The translations under genes and the position numbers were made by a program. A model generated the notes under the pieces. That model saw only the letters and a list, made by a program, of their open reading frames with translations, had not been told where the DNA came from and did no database searches. This document shows positions 27,947-37,000 of a DNA stretch of 64,000 bases, piece by piece (position 1 is the stretch's first letter; each line of letters starts with the position of its first letter). This stretch comes from Paraburkholderia dinghuensis. GTDB lineage: Bacteria > Pseudomonadota > Gammaproteobacteria > Burkholderiales > Burkholderiaceae. The DNA lies in the NCBI RefSeq assembly GCF_003837865.1, contig NZ_RQIS01000007.1:62001-126000 (forward strand), read 5' to 3'.

Positions 27947-29076
27947 CGGGCGGCTGTCTCTGCGTTGATGCTGTCCGCCTCGGCTAGCGGCAGACGAACT
28001 CTCGCGACAACGCCATGCGGCGCATGCTCGACCAGCGTCAGCGCAGCGCGATCGCCGTAGAGCACCGCAAGCCGCTCGCGCACATTCGCGAGCCCGATGC
28101 CGGTGCCCTGTGTGTCCGGCGTTGCGCCGAAGCCGGGGCCGGTGTCGGTGACCGTCAGTTCGACGTCCGGGCCGTCACGTTTCGCGCTCACGTCGATGCG
28201 GCCGCCCACGACCGTGCCCTGGATGCCATGCTTGAGTGCATTCTCGACGAGTGGCTGCAGCAGCATCGGCGGCACCGCGAGGTCCGCGCAGTCGCCGGGC
28301 AGATCGAGCGAATAGGCCAGCCGCTCGCCGAGGCGCATCCGGTGCACGGCAAGCATCGCGTCGAGCACCGCAAACTGGACCGCGAGCGTTTCGCTCCCGG
28401 TTCGCGATGCTTCGAGCGTGGCGCGCAGGAAGCGATTGAGGCGGCCGAGCAGTTCGCGTGCGCGCGGCGGATCGGACACGATCAGACTGTCGAGCGTCGC
28501 GAGCGTGTTGAACAGGAAGTGCGGCTCGATCTGCGCCTGCAACGCCTGCAGACGGGCGCTCACTGCGGTCCGTTCGGTGGCTTCTTTCTGCCACGCGGCG
28601 CGCGCGACCTGCTCGCTCAGGACTGCGATCCGGGCGCGCGACCAGCCGTACCAGGTCGCCAGCAGCGTGGCGACGAGCGCCACCCAGCCCGTCGTGGCCA
28701 GATCATGCGCGCCGAAGGTCTTGCTGATGTCGAGGCCGAGCAGCACGCTCGCGATTGCGCGCCCGATCAAGGAGCCGGCCACCAGCGAAATCGCTATCGC
28801 CACCACGAGCCGGGGGCCAGTGAGGGCGTTCGTCCGCTCCAGGACAAAGCGCCCGACGTCGAGCAACAGGATGATCGACAGGCCGATGGCCTGGCTAAAG
28901 ACGAGGTTTTCGCCGAGGCTTCTGCCGATGCCGACCGCAGTCAGTCCGGCCGCGATCAACGCGTTGCCGATGACGACGATGATCGCCTCGCGTGCGAATC
29001 CGGCCAGCCGCTGTTTCGTCGTGACGGCGGAGCAGGCGGCAACTTCGGTGAATTTTGTGGTTGTGCCAGGCATCAT
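27943..29076 (-). CDS. LytS/YpdA-type sensor histidine kinase
   Basis: 377 residues. The first of two adjacent ATGs (29076) overlaps the upstream stop. Four hydrophobic segments occupy roughly residues 25-150, without a large periplasmic loop. The HisKA_7TM-like His_kinase domain follows, with the phosphorylated histidine in LQAQIEPHFLFNTLATLDS. The ATPase has N-box LVENALKHGIQG, G1 VTDTGPGFG and G2 GTGIGLANVRERL. Partner of the LytTR regulator encoded next. The input probably concerns the membrane or a small integral-membrane partner such as the DUF2306 protein upstream (inference). Confidence 0.88.
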   Translation of the reverse strand: MMPGTTTKFTEVAACSAVTTKQRLAGFAREAIIVVIGNALIAAGLTAVGIGRSLGENLVFSQAIGLSIILLLDVGRFVLERTNALTGPRLVVAIAISLVAGSLIGRAIASVLLGLDISKTFGAHDLATTGWVALVATLLATWYGWSRARIAVLSEQVARAAWQKEATERTAVSARLQALQAQIEPHFLFNTLATLDSLIVSDPPRARELLGRLNRFLRATLEASRTGSETLAVQFAVLDAMLAVHRMRLGERLAYSLDLPGDCADLAVPPMLLQPLVENALKHGIQGTVVGGRIDVSAKRDGPDVELTVTDTGPGFGATPDTQGTGIGLANVRERLAVLYGDRAALTLVEHAPHGVVARVRLPLAEADSINAETAAR

Positions 29077-29450
29077 GGGATCCAGCGGGTCACGATGAGG
29101 TTGAGTAGCCTGTCCGGCGTGGCGACGGCGGCGATGCCGGCAATCATGAGCCCCGCGAACGTCCCGCGCATGGCGAACCGGTGGCCGCGGACGTTGCCGT
29201 GCCGGATTGCCCAGATGGCTCGTGCAAGGCTTGCTAACGTCAGTAACGAGAGCCCGTGTATCCAGGAAAAATGCCCCGGATTCAGTTCGCGAATATCGAA
29301 CGAACTTACCGCTGCGACGACCATGGCCAGGACCCACAGGCGCCCGAGCCAGCGGTGGCGCAGGCTTCCTTTTTCGGCGAGCGACACGGCGGTTCCGAGT
29401 ATGACAGAAAGCGTTGCAGTGGCGAGATGGACAGCGACGGCGGCAGGCAT
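29073..29450 (-). CDS. DUF2306 family membrane protein
   Basis: 125 residues from the ATG at 29450. The frame is open to 29597, but the upstream part is Ser/Arg-rich and unlike the family. Three or four hydrophobic helices are visible. HLATATLSVILGTAV, HRWLGRLWVLAMVVAAVSSF, HLLSL-like GLSLLTLASLARAIWA and GNVRGHRFAM match DUF2306, an uncharacterised multi-pass family with conserved histidines. It is the first gene of a kinase-regulator operon and ends inside the kinase start. A sensory or redox accessory role is plausible but unproved. Confidence 0.75.
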   Translation of the reverse strand: MPAAVAVHLATATLSVILGTAVSLAEKGSLRHRWLGRLWVLAMVVAAVSSFDIRELNPGHFSWIHGLSLLTLASLARAIWAIRHGNVRGHRFAMRGTFAGLMIAGIAAVATPDRLLNLIVTRWIP

Positions 29451-29882
29451 GGCGGCGCTCCAGAAGCGGGCGAGCGAACTCGACGGCTGCAGTTTGTGCG
29501 GTGTCCGGGGTGTTTTCGAGGTGCTTGCGACGAAGCGCGTGGTTCTCGTCGCGAATGATGATTTTGACGGCGTGAAGGGCGGCGGGAACGGTTTCAAATC
29601 CGCGCGCGCCGGAAAGCGCCGGTTTTCGTTAGCGAGCCAGTCGCGCAGGGCGTAGACCTTGGGGGGAAGCCCGTTGATGATTCGATAGACGAGGTCGTAG
29701 CAGCAGTGGATTTTCGCGTTTCTAAACCGCGATTTTCCGCACTCTCCCGATACAAGCGGTAGCGTTGCGCCGCATCAGATGCCGGGCAACGCGTTCACTT
29801 TGCTCTGTGCGTTCGCCCACATTTGAGGGGAATCGCCGCGCCTACGATGCCACTTGTCGTTTCAACCCGGCAAGGAGGAGAC
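29451..29882. other. Intergenic region between DUF2306 and methyltransferase genes
   Basis: 432 bp. A minus-strand open frame covers the left 150 bp as a possible but unlikely N-terminal extension of the DUF2306 gene. The rest has no credible gene. It should contain the divergent promoters. A GGAGGAG ribosome site closes it on the right. Confidence 0.5.
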
Positions 29883-30698
29883 ATGAACCAGAACAAAGCG
29901 CTGTGGGAAAAGGGCGATTTCACACGTGTTGCTGCGAGCATGCGCGAGAGTGGCGAAGCACTCGCCAATAGCCTCGGCATCGCAAGCGGACTCAAGATTC
30001 TCGATCTCGGGTGTGGCGACGGAACGACGGCTCTGCCCATGGCGCGACTTGGCGCGGACGTGCTTGGCGTCGACATCGCGAGCAATCTTGTCGTCGCGGG
30101 CAACCGCCGCGCCCATGAGGCGAACCTCACGAACTGCCGGTTCCAGGAAGGCGACGCATCCGATCTGCACGAACTGCCGGACGAATCGTTCGACCTCGTC
30201 GTGAGTATCTTCGGCGCGATGTTTGCGCCGAATCCCGCCGATGTCGCGCGCGAGATGGTGCGCGTGACCCGGCCCGGCGGGCGGATAGTCATGGGGAACT
30301 GGATTCCGAACGATCCGACGTTCGTCGCACAGGTTCTCAAGATCAGCAGCGCCTATTCGCCGCCGCCACCGGAAGGATTCATTAGCCCGATGACCTGGGG
30401 TAATGAGGCGATCGTCAGAGACCGGTTCGGTGCTGCGGGGATCGTGCCGGACAACGTTAATTGCACACGGGATACCTGGTTTTTTAATTTCCCAGCTCCT
30501 CCTGCGCAACTGCTCGACGTCTTCCGTGATTTCTATGGGCCAACCATGAACGCCTTCGCCGCGGCGCAAGCGAACGGTCGGGCCGACGATCTTCAGCGTG
30601 AGCTGGGCGAAGTGTTCGAGACCGAGAACCGGAGTGACAACAGCGCATTCACGTCGATACCGGCCACATTTCTGCGAGTCACGGTTACCCGCAACTGA
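29883..30698 (+). CDS. Class I SAM-dependent methyltransferase
   Basis: 271 residues. The ATG at 29883 follows AAGGAGGAGAC with ideal spacing. Motif I is ILDLGCGDGTTALP (about residues 40-53), the acidic end of strand 2 is VLGVDIAS, and motif II/III reads DESFDLVVSIFGAMFAP and RVTRPGGRIVMGNW. This matches Methyltransf_11/25 proteins of the UbiE/COQ5-like kind. A Pro-rich loop (SPPPPEGF) lies in the lid region. Substrate unknown. The gene stands alone between divergent promoters. Confidence 0.85.
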   Translation: MNQNKALWEKGDFTRVAASMRESGEALANSLGIASGLKILDLGCGDGTTALPMARLGADVLGVDIASNLVVAGNRRAHEANLTNCRFQEGDASDLHELPDESFDLVVSIFGAMFAPNPADVAREMVRVTRPGGRIVMGNWIPNDPTFVAQVLKISSAYSPPPPEGFISPMTWGNEAIVRDRFGAAGIVPDNVNCTRDTWFFNFPAPPAQLLDVFRDFYGPTMNAFAAAQANGRADDLQRELGEVFETENRSDNSAFTSIPATFLRVTVTRN

Positions 30699-30918
30699 CG
30701 CGACGACGCGAAGAACGGATCTTCGGCATGATGGGGCCTACCCATTTAATAGTGTCGGGTCTGGCAATCGCGTGAGTTTCGTCGCGTACCAGGCCCCCCT
30801 AACACTGCACGCAACACGCTGCGGAATCCGAAGGGCGAGTTAAGCGTCTGTTAACACTGGAGCGTTTATATTCGGAAACTCATTTGTCTCGTCGGTCTAC
30901 GACACAAGGAGTTTCCCA

Positions 30919-31707
30919 ATGCATTCCAGGTCCCGGGATCTGGTCGAGCACGCTGTCACCAAGGTTCCTGCGGTGACGCTCGGCTTCTGGATCATCAAAA
31001 TCGCCTGCACCACGCTGGGTGAAACGGGCGGCGACTGGGTGACCATGTCGCTCAATCTCGGTTATCTGATCGGTTCCCTAATTTTTCTTGCGGCGTTTCT
31101 CGTGCTGGTTTCGGCGCAAATCCGCGCGCGCAAGTTCCAGTCGACGCTTTATTGGGCCACCATCGTCGCCACGACGACGCTCGGCACGACGCTTGCTGAC
31201 TTCTGCGACCGCTCGCTCGGCGTCGGCTATCCGGGTGGCGTCGCGATCGTTTTCGCGCTGCTGGTCGCCAGTCTCGCGATCTGGTATCGCGTGGAGGGCA
31301 CCGTTTCGGTCGAAAGTGTCGTGAGCGCGCGCGTCGAGTGGTTTTACTGGGTCACCATCCTGTTTTCGCAGACACTCGGCACGGCGCTCGGCGACTGGGT
31401 AGCAGGCGAAGATCGGGGCGGTCTCGGCCTCGGCTATGAAACGAGCGCGGCGATCTTCGGTGCCGGGCTCGTCATCATCGGTCTGCTCTGGCTTTGGCCT
31501 CGCGTTTCGCGCACGGCACTCTTCTGGAGCGCGTTCGTCCTGACGCGACCGCTTGGCGCGACTCTCGGCGATTTTTTCGACAAACCCATCGCACAAGGCG
31601 GTCTGGAGTTCAGCCGGTTTTACGCGTCAGGCATTCTGGTTGCGTTCATTGCGGGGTGTCTCCTGCTGATTCCGCAACGCGCTGCGCGTCGCGCGGCTCG
31701 CGATTAG
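30919..31707 (+). CDS. COG4705 integral-membrane protein with four internal repeats
   Basis: 262 residues, about eight hydrophobic segments and no signal peptide. The sequence is built of four related two-helix units, each with a TLG-x-x-x-(G/A)D(W/F) element: TTLGETGGDW near residue 32, TTLGTTLADF near 90, QTLGTALGDW near 153 and RPLGATLGDF near 210. This is the pattern of COG4705, a membrane family without an established role. The repeated acidic residues inside membrane segments would suit a cation or small-solute pathway (inference). It is preceded by AAGGAG and is monocistronic. Confidence 0.8.
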   Translation: MHSRSRDLVEHAVTKVPAVTLGFWIIKIACTTLGETGGDWVTMSLNLGYLIGSLIFLAAFLVLVSAQIRARKFQSTLYWATIVATTTLGTTLADFCDRSLGVGYPGGVAIVFALLVASLAIWYRVEGTVSVESVVSARVEWFYWVTILFSQTLGTALGDWVAGEDRGGLGLGYETSAAIFGAGLVIIGLLWLWPRVSRTALFWSAFVLTRPLGATLGDFFDKPIAQGGLEFSRFYASGILVAFIAGCLLLIPQRAARRAARD

Positions 31708-31722
31708 TGCCGCCCAGCCGGA

Positions 31723-32877
31723 TTACGCGTGCGGGTAAAGCGCTGCGATAGCCTCCGAGTACGCAGTGACGTTGTCCGGGTTGTCGATGCTGACCGAATC
31801 GAGCACATGCCGCGACCGTTCGCGGTACGCGTCGAGATTCGCATCGTGTTCGGCAAATGCTTTTAGCAGCGCGCGTCCGCCCGCCTGACAATCGAAGTCC
31901 GGATAGTAATACCCTGCGTCGCCCATGAACGGCGAGTTGTGGATCAAGGGATAGTCGCCGTACAGCAATTCATAATATAGATAGTTCTGCGCGTTTTCCC
32001 ACGTGTGCGATACGACGGCGTCGCCATAGGCAGCCATCAACTCGTACACCGCATGGCGGCCTTCAAATGTCGCGATGCCATGCTCGACGATGTCGAGACG
32101 TTTTGAAAAATGCACGAAGGTCGTGTGATCCTTGACGTGCAGTGTGTTGCACACGCGCACGATTTCAAGGAAATCGGGTTTCGCTCGATACGCTTCCTCG
32201 ACGACCAGCATCGGGATAATGCTCGTCTTCACCATGCAGATGTTCGGTTCGAATATCGCTACGCGCCAGCGCGGTTTGCCGGGTTTGTACCCGAATTCGA
32301 GGTCCGGCCCGCAGGCCGCGCGCGCCTTGTCGAACAGCATGGGATGCCAGATGTGCGGAACGATCGTCACCGGCGCGCGCAGTCCGGTCTGAAAATAATG
32401 CAGACACGAGCGCCTGAACTCCGGAATCGTCCACACGCCATCGTAGTGCGCGCCGGAGAACAGGAAACCCGAGGGTTTGTCGAACATGGCGCGCTCGATG
32501 TCGATGACGTAATCGTTGCCCACGCGAAGGGTCACCGCTTTGCCGCCGCGCTGCCGAAATGCGGCGATCCAGTCCCGATTGAGCTGCGCACTCATCTCGA
32601 TCAGTAAATCGCAGCGTTGCATCGCTTCATCCATCGACCATAGCGGCACGCTCCATTCTCCGAGCATCATCTGCGGATCGATGATCTGATCCCCGCCATT
32701 CACCATGACGGCTTGCGCCACGAGCGGCGATTGGCGCAGCAGCAGAATCAACAGCAGGCAGTTCTGGAAAATCCCGTTTTCCCACAGCGATTGTCCGGCT
32801 CCGCGCACGAAAAGCGAAACGCCGACGACGAGCCGCTTGTCTGCATTGCGCGTGTGGAGGGATCTGGCGTCGGGCAT
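31723..32877 (-). CDS. DUF2827 family protein, second tandem copy
   Basis: 384 residues, no signal peptide. DUF2827 proteins resemble GT-B glycosyltransferases in outline (N-terminal VVGVSLFVRG, then ENGIFQNCLLLILLL; C-terminal half with VVSHTWENAQNYLYYELLYG and DYPLIHNSPF). The C-terminal acidic-HNS stretch is where GT-B enzymes bind the nucleotide-sugar. It is 16 bp downstream of a paralogue of the same length and shares its conserved blocks. Both follow a trimeric autotransporter, so a role in modifying that surface protein is a reasonable but untested hypothesis. GGAGG precedes the start. Confidence 0.8.
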   Translation of the reverse strand: MPDARSLHTRNADKRLVVGVSLFVRGAGQSLWENGIFQNCLLLILLLRQSPLVAQAVMVNGGDQIIDPQMMLGEWSVPLWSMDEAMQRCDLLIEMSAQLNRDWIAAFRQRGGKAVTLRVGNDYVIDIERAMFDKPSGFLFSGAHYDGVWTIPEFRRSCLHYFQTGLRAPVTIVPHIWHPMLFDKARAACGPDLEFGYKPGKPRWRVAIFEPNICMVKTSIIPMLVVEEAYRAKPDFLEIVRVCNTLHVKDHTTFVHFSKRLDIVEHGIATFEGRHAVYELMAAYGDAVVSHTWENAQNYLYYELLYGDYPLIHNSPFMGDAGYYYPDFDCQAGGRALLKAFAEHDANLDAYRERSRHVLDSVSIDNPDNVTAYSEAIAALYPHA

Positions 32878-32892
32878 GCGTTTCCTCCGGGT

Positions 32893-34047
32893 TCACGCGA
32901 TGAGGCGAGCGACGTAGGTGTCGAGATTCGCCTGGTTTTCGATGAAAACCGATTTCAGCAGGGCGTTGGCCTTCGCTCGGTAATCGTCGAGTTGCGCGTC
33001 GTGATGGTGCCATGCGTGGGCGAGCGCACGGCCGCCTGCGACGGAATCGAAGTCGGGATAGTAGTAGCCGGCGTCGGCGAGCAGCGTCGAATTGTGGATT
33101 AGCGGATAGCCGCCGTATAAAACATCGTAGTACAGATAGTTCTGCGGATTTTCCCAGTGGTGGGACACGACAGCGTCCGCATGGCGGGCCATCAAGCCGG
33201 GCAGGTCGACGCGCGGGTCGAAGGTCGCCTTGTGATTGCGCACGAGATCGAGACTGTTTGCGAAATGCAGGAACGTCGGATGTTCCTTCAGGTGCATCGC
33301 GTTGACAACGAACAGATGCTCGACTGCCTCCGGCTGGGCGCGGTAAAACTCGTCGCACACGAGCATCGGATAGTGGCACGTCTTGACGACTGAAATATTC
33401 GGCTCGAGCGTTGCGAGCCGCCATGTTTTGCGGCCCGGCCGGTAACCGAACGTTGCGCTTTCGCGTGCGAGCGCGGCGATGCGCCGTTCGAGAAAATACG
33501 GCGACCAGATGTGCGGCATCGTGTAGACCGGCGCGCGCGTCAGCGTGCGCAGCAGAGGCTCGTCGGTCATTGCTGCCTTCGGCAGCACCCAGACCTCGTC
33601 GAACGGCGCGCCATTGAAGATGTGCCCCGATGGCTTGCCGAATATCGGCGTCTCGGCGAGGCTGCAATAAATGTGGCCGACGAAGCACGCGATGAGCTTC
33701 GTACCCAGTGCCTTGACGTGCCTGAGCCACTCGAGCGGCAACTGCGCACCCATTTCGATCACGATGTCGATTTCGTGCGTGACGTCGTGCGGTTGAACGA
33801 GCGGCACATCGAGACCGTCGAGGTCGAGCCCGGCGGGCAACGTGCGGGCGTCGCCGCCGTTCAGGAACCAGACCGGACCGATCTGATCGGAGCGCTTGAG
33901 CATCATCGCGAGGAACGCGATGTTCTGATGAATGCCGTTTTCCCAGATCGCCTGGCCGTCTCTCGCGAACAGCGAGATGCCGACCGCCGGGCGGCGCCGG
34001 CGGGTGTTTTCCGAAGCGAAACGTAGGCTGTGGATGTCGTCCGTCAC
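32893..34047 (-). CDS. DUF2827 family protein, first tandem copy
   Basis: 384 residues from a GTG that overlaps the autotransporter stop (GTGA, 34044-34047), a sign of translational coupling. It shares with the next gene the blocks WENGIHQNIAFLAMM, MPHIWSPYF, RLATLEPNISVVKT, VVSHHWENPQNYLYYD and YPLIHNSTL. The layout is compatible with a GT-B glycosyltransferase fold, but no activity has been assigned to DUF2827. Two non-identical copies behind one adhesin could transfer different sugars or act sequentially (inference). Confidence 0.8.
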   Translation of the reverse strand: MTDDIHSLRFASENTRRRRPAVGISLFARDGQAIWENGIHQNIAFLAMMLKRSDQIGPVWFLNGGDARTLPAGLDLDGLDVPLVQPHDVTHEIDIVIEMGAQLPLEWLRHVKALGTKLIACFVGHIYCSLAETPIFGKPSGHIFNGAPFDEVWVLPKAAMTDEPLLRTLTRAPVYTMPHIWSPYFLERRIAALARESATFGYRPGRKTWRLATLEPNISVVKTCHYPMLVCDEFYRAQPEAVEHLFVVNAMHLKEHPTFLHFANSLDLVRNHKATFDPRVDLPGLMARHADAVVSHHWENPQNYLYYDVLYGGYPLIHNSTLLADAGYYYPDFDSVAGGRALAHAWHHHDAQLDDYRAKANALLKSVFIENQANLDTYVARLIA

Positions 34048-37000
34048 CAGCTATACCCATATCCTGCGCCGTAGGTCTTGTTGCTTCCGGCGACGCCGAT
34101 ACCGAGTTTGACAATGCCGTTGGTCGTCACGTGCGCGCTCGCGGCCAATGCCATTCCGGACTCACCGGCGAACCGCGCCACGCCGACACCAACGTTGATT
34201 ATCTTGCCCGGTTCGACTTGCGGAACCATCGTCAACGCAGTGGCCGCGGCGATCCCCTGGCGGGCCATCTGGTCGGTTTGCTGCAGCGCACTATCCAGCG
34301 TGTTGATCTGGAGTTGCTGATTCTGCATCGATTGCGAAACCGATGACGCCAGGATGTTGAGCTGGTTGACGTTGACCGCATCGGTGCCTTGCGTGCCGGC
34401 GGCCACGTTGACGATCTGGCGCTGCTGCGTGTCGCTGCCGACCGAGACGACGTTGGAACGGCCGCCGTCATTCGAGTTAGCACCGACCGCCACGGAGTTC
34501 GAACTGGGTGTGACCGTTGGAGGCGCGGTGCCGGTTCCGCTCATGTCGGCGGCGATACCGCTCTTGTTGCCAGAGATAGCCGGATTGCTGTTGATGGTCG
34601 TCGAGAGCTGGTTCACCGTGGCCGCAATGCTGGTCTCGCCGGTCGATAGTGTTGCCATCGTGCTGTTGGTCGTGCTGAGTCCGGTGGATAGCGAGGACAC
34701 GTTGTTGTTGGTGCTGGCGAGGCCGGTGGACAGCGAACTGAGTCCTGTCGACAGCGAGCCGATACCGGTCGATGTCGCTGCGGACAGGCTGTTCACGGCC
34801 TGGTTCGTGGCGTTCAACTGGCTGCCGTTGACCGCATCCGTGCTGGTCGAGGAGAGCCGACCCGCGGCGACGTTCGTGACCTGGCGTTCCGCGCCAGGCG
34901 CGCCGACGCTCACGACGCTCGTCGGTGAAGTCCCCGCGAACGGGTAGACGATTCCGCCGATCGTCGCGCTCGGCGTCGGCGTCGGCGCCGCGGTCACGGA
35001 GCCCGAGCCGAGCGCGACATCGTTGGCGTTGTTGGCGACGGCGTTCGAACCGAGCGCGAGCGAGCCTGCGCCTGCTGCATTCGACGCGTTGCCCAGTGCG
35101 ACCGAACCTGTGCCTGTTGCGATGTTGGCGTTACCGATCGCCACTGCGCCTTGACCCGTCGCCGTGTTGGTGCCGCCGAGCGCGACTGCCCCTGTGCCGG
35201 TAGCGACGTCCGGGTCGCCGATCGCCACTGCGCCGTTGCCGCTTGCGGTATTGGCGACGCCAACGGAGACGGCCTGGCCACCCGTTGCCGTCACTTGCTG
35301 ACCGATTGCGACGGCGCCGTCGGCGCCTGCGCTGGCGCTGGTGCCGAGCGCCACGCTGCTGCTGCCGGATGCCGATGCGTTGACGCCGATGGCCATCGCG
35401 TTCGCGCCGGTTGCACCGTCGCCGTTGAAGTTGTTCTGCTGCGTGCCCGTGAAATTGATGCCGAAGTAGGCCGGTCTGGCGGCGGCGATTGCGGTCGAAG
35501 TCGAGGTGGAGAGTGAGGCGACGTTGCTGTTGGTGGTGCTAAGACCGGTGGATAGCGACGTGACGTTGCTGTTGGCGGTGCTCAGACCGGTGGACAGCGA
35601 GTTGATGCCGGCGGCGGTTGATGTGGATAACGAATTAACTGTGCTGTTAGTCGACGAAAGGCCAGTCGATAGTGCGGTGACGTTGCTGTTGGTTGTGCTG
35701 AGTCCGGTGGACAGCGAGTTGATGCCGGTGGAGGTTGAGGTCGAGAGTGATGTGACAGTGCTGGCTGTCGTGCTTAACCCTGTCGACAGCGAACCGACGC
35801 TAGTCGAGGTTGATGTTGAAAGGGACGTGACGTTGCTGTTGGTCGCGCTCAGGCCGGTCGATAGTGATCCGACGCTTGTCGAAGTCGAAGTTGAAAGGGA
35901 CGTGACGTTGCTGTTGGTCGCGCTCAGGCCGGTCGATAGCGAGCCGACGCTTGTCGAAGTCGAAGTTGAAAGGGACGTGACGTTGCTGTTGGTCGCGCTC
36001 AGGCCGGTCGATAGCGAGCCGACGCTTGTCGAAGTCGAAGTTGAAAGGGATGTGACGTTGCTGTTGGTCGCGCTCAGGCCGGTCGATAGCGAGCCGACGC
36101 TTGTCGAAGTCGAAGTTGAAAGGGACGTGACGTTGCTGTTGGTCGCGCTCAGGCCGGTCGATAGTGATCCGACGCTTGTCGAAGTCGAAGTTGAAAGGGA
36201 CGTGACGTTGCTGTTGGTCGCGCTCAGGCCGGTCGATAGCGATCCGACGCTTGTCGAAGTCGAAGTTGAAAGGGACGTGACGTTGCTGTTGGTCGTGCTC
36301 AAGCCGGTCGACAATGAACCGATGCCAGTCGATGTCGACGTAGAGAGCGAGGTAACCGTGCTGTTAGTCGATGAAAGACCCGTCGACAGCGAGCTAACGT
36401 TGCTGTTGGTTGTGCTCAGCCCGGTGGACAGCGAGCCGATGCCGGTCGAAGCCGACGTCGACAAGGATGTGATCGAGCTATTGGCCGACGAGATCCCGGT
36501 GGATGCGGAGGTCGACAGCGAGGTAACGTTGCTGTTGGTGGTGCTCAGCCCGGTAGATAGCGAGCCGATACCGGTAGACGTCGACGTGGAGAGCGAGGCC
36601 ACCGTGCTGTCCGTTGACGACTGAGCGGTGGACAATGATGTGACGTTGCTGTTGGTCGCACTCAAGCCGGTCGACAATGAACCGATGCCGGTCGACGTCG
36701 ACGTAGAGAGTGAGGCAACCGTGCTGTTAGTCGACGACAGACCTGTCGACAGCGAGGTAACGTTGCTGTTGGTGGTGCTCAGCCCGGTGGACAGCGAGCC
36801 GACGCCAGTCGAAGCCGACGTCGACAGGGATGTGATCGAGCTACTGGCCGACGAGATCCCGGTGGACGCGGAGGTCGACAGTGAAGTGACGTTGCTGTTG
36901 GTTGTGCTCAGCCCGGTAGATAGCGAGCCGATACCGGTGGACGTAGATGTAGAGAGCGAGGCTACCGTGCTGTCCGTTGACGACTGAGTGGTGGACAGCG

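Noticed and set aside
35506..36987. Two long plus-strand open frames of 372 and 119 residues with LLLV..PVDSEPTLVEVEVERDVT repeats
   Set aside because: They are the antisense of the adhesin repeat array. The repeat unit happens to lack stops in that frame, and there is no ribosome site or non-repetitive domain.
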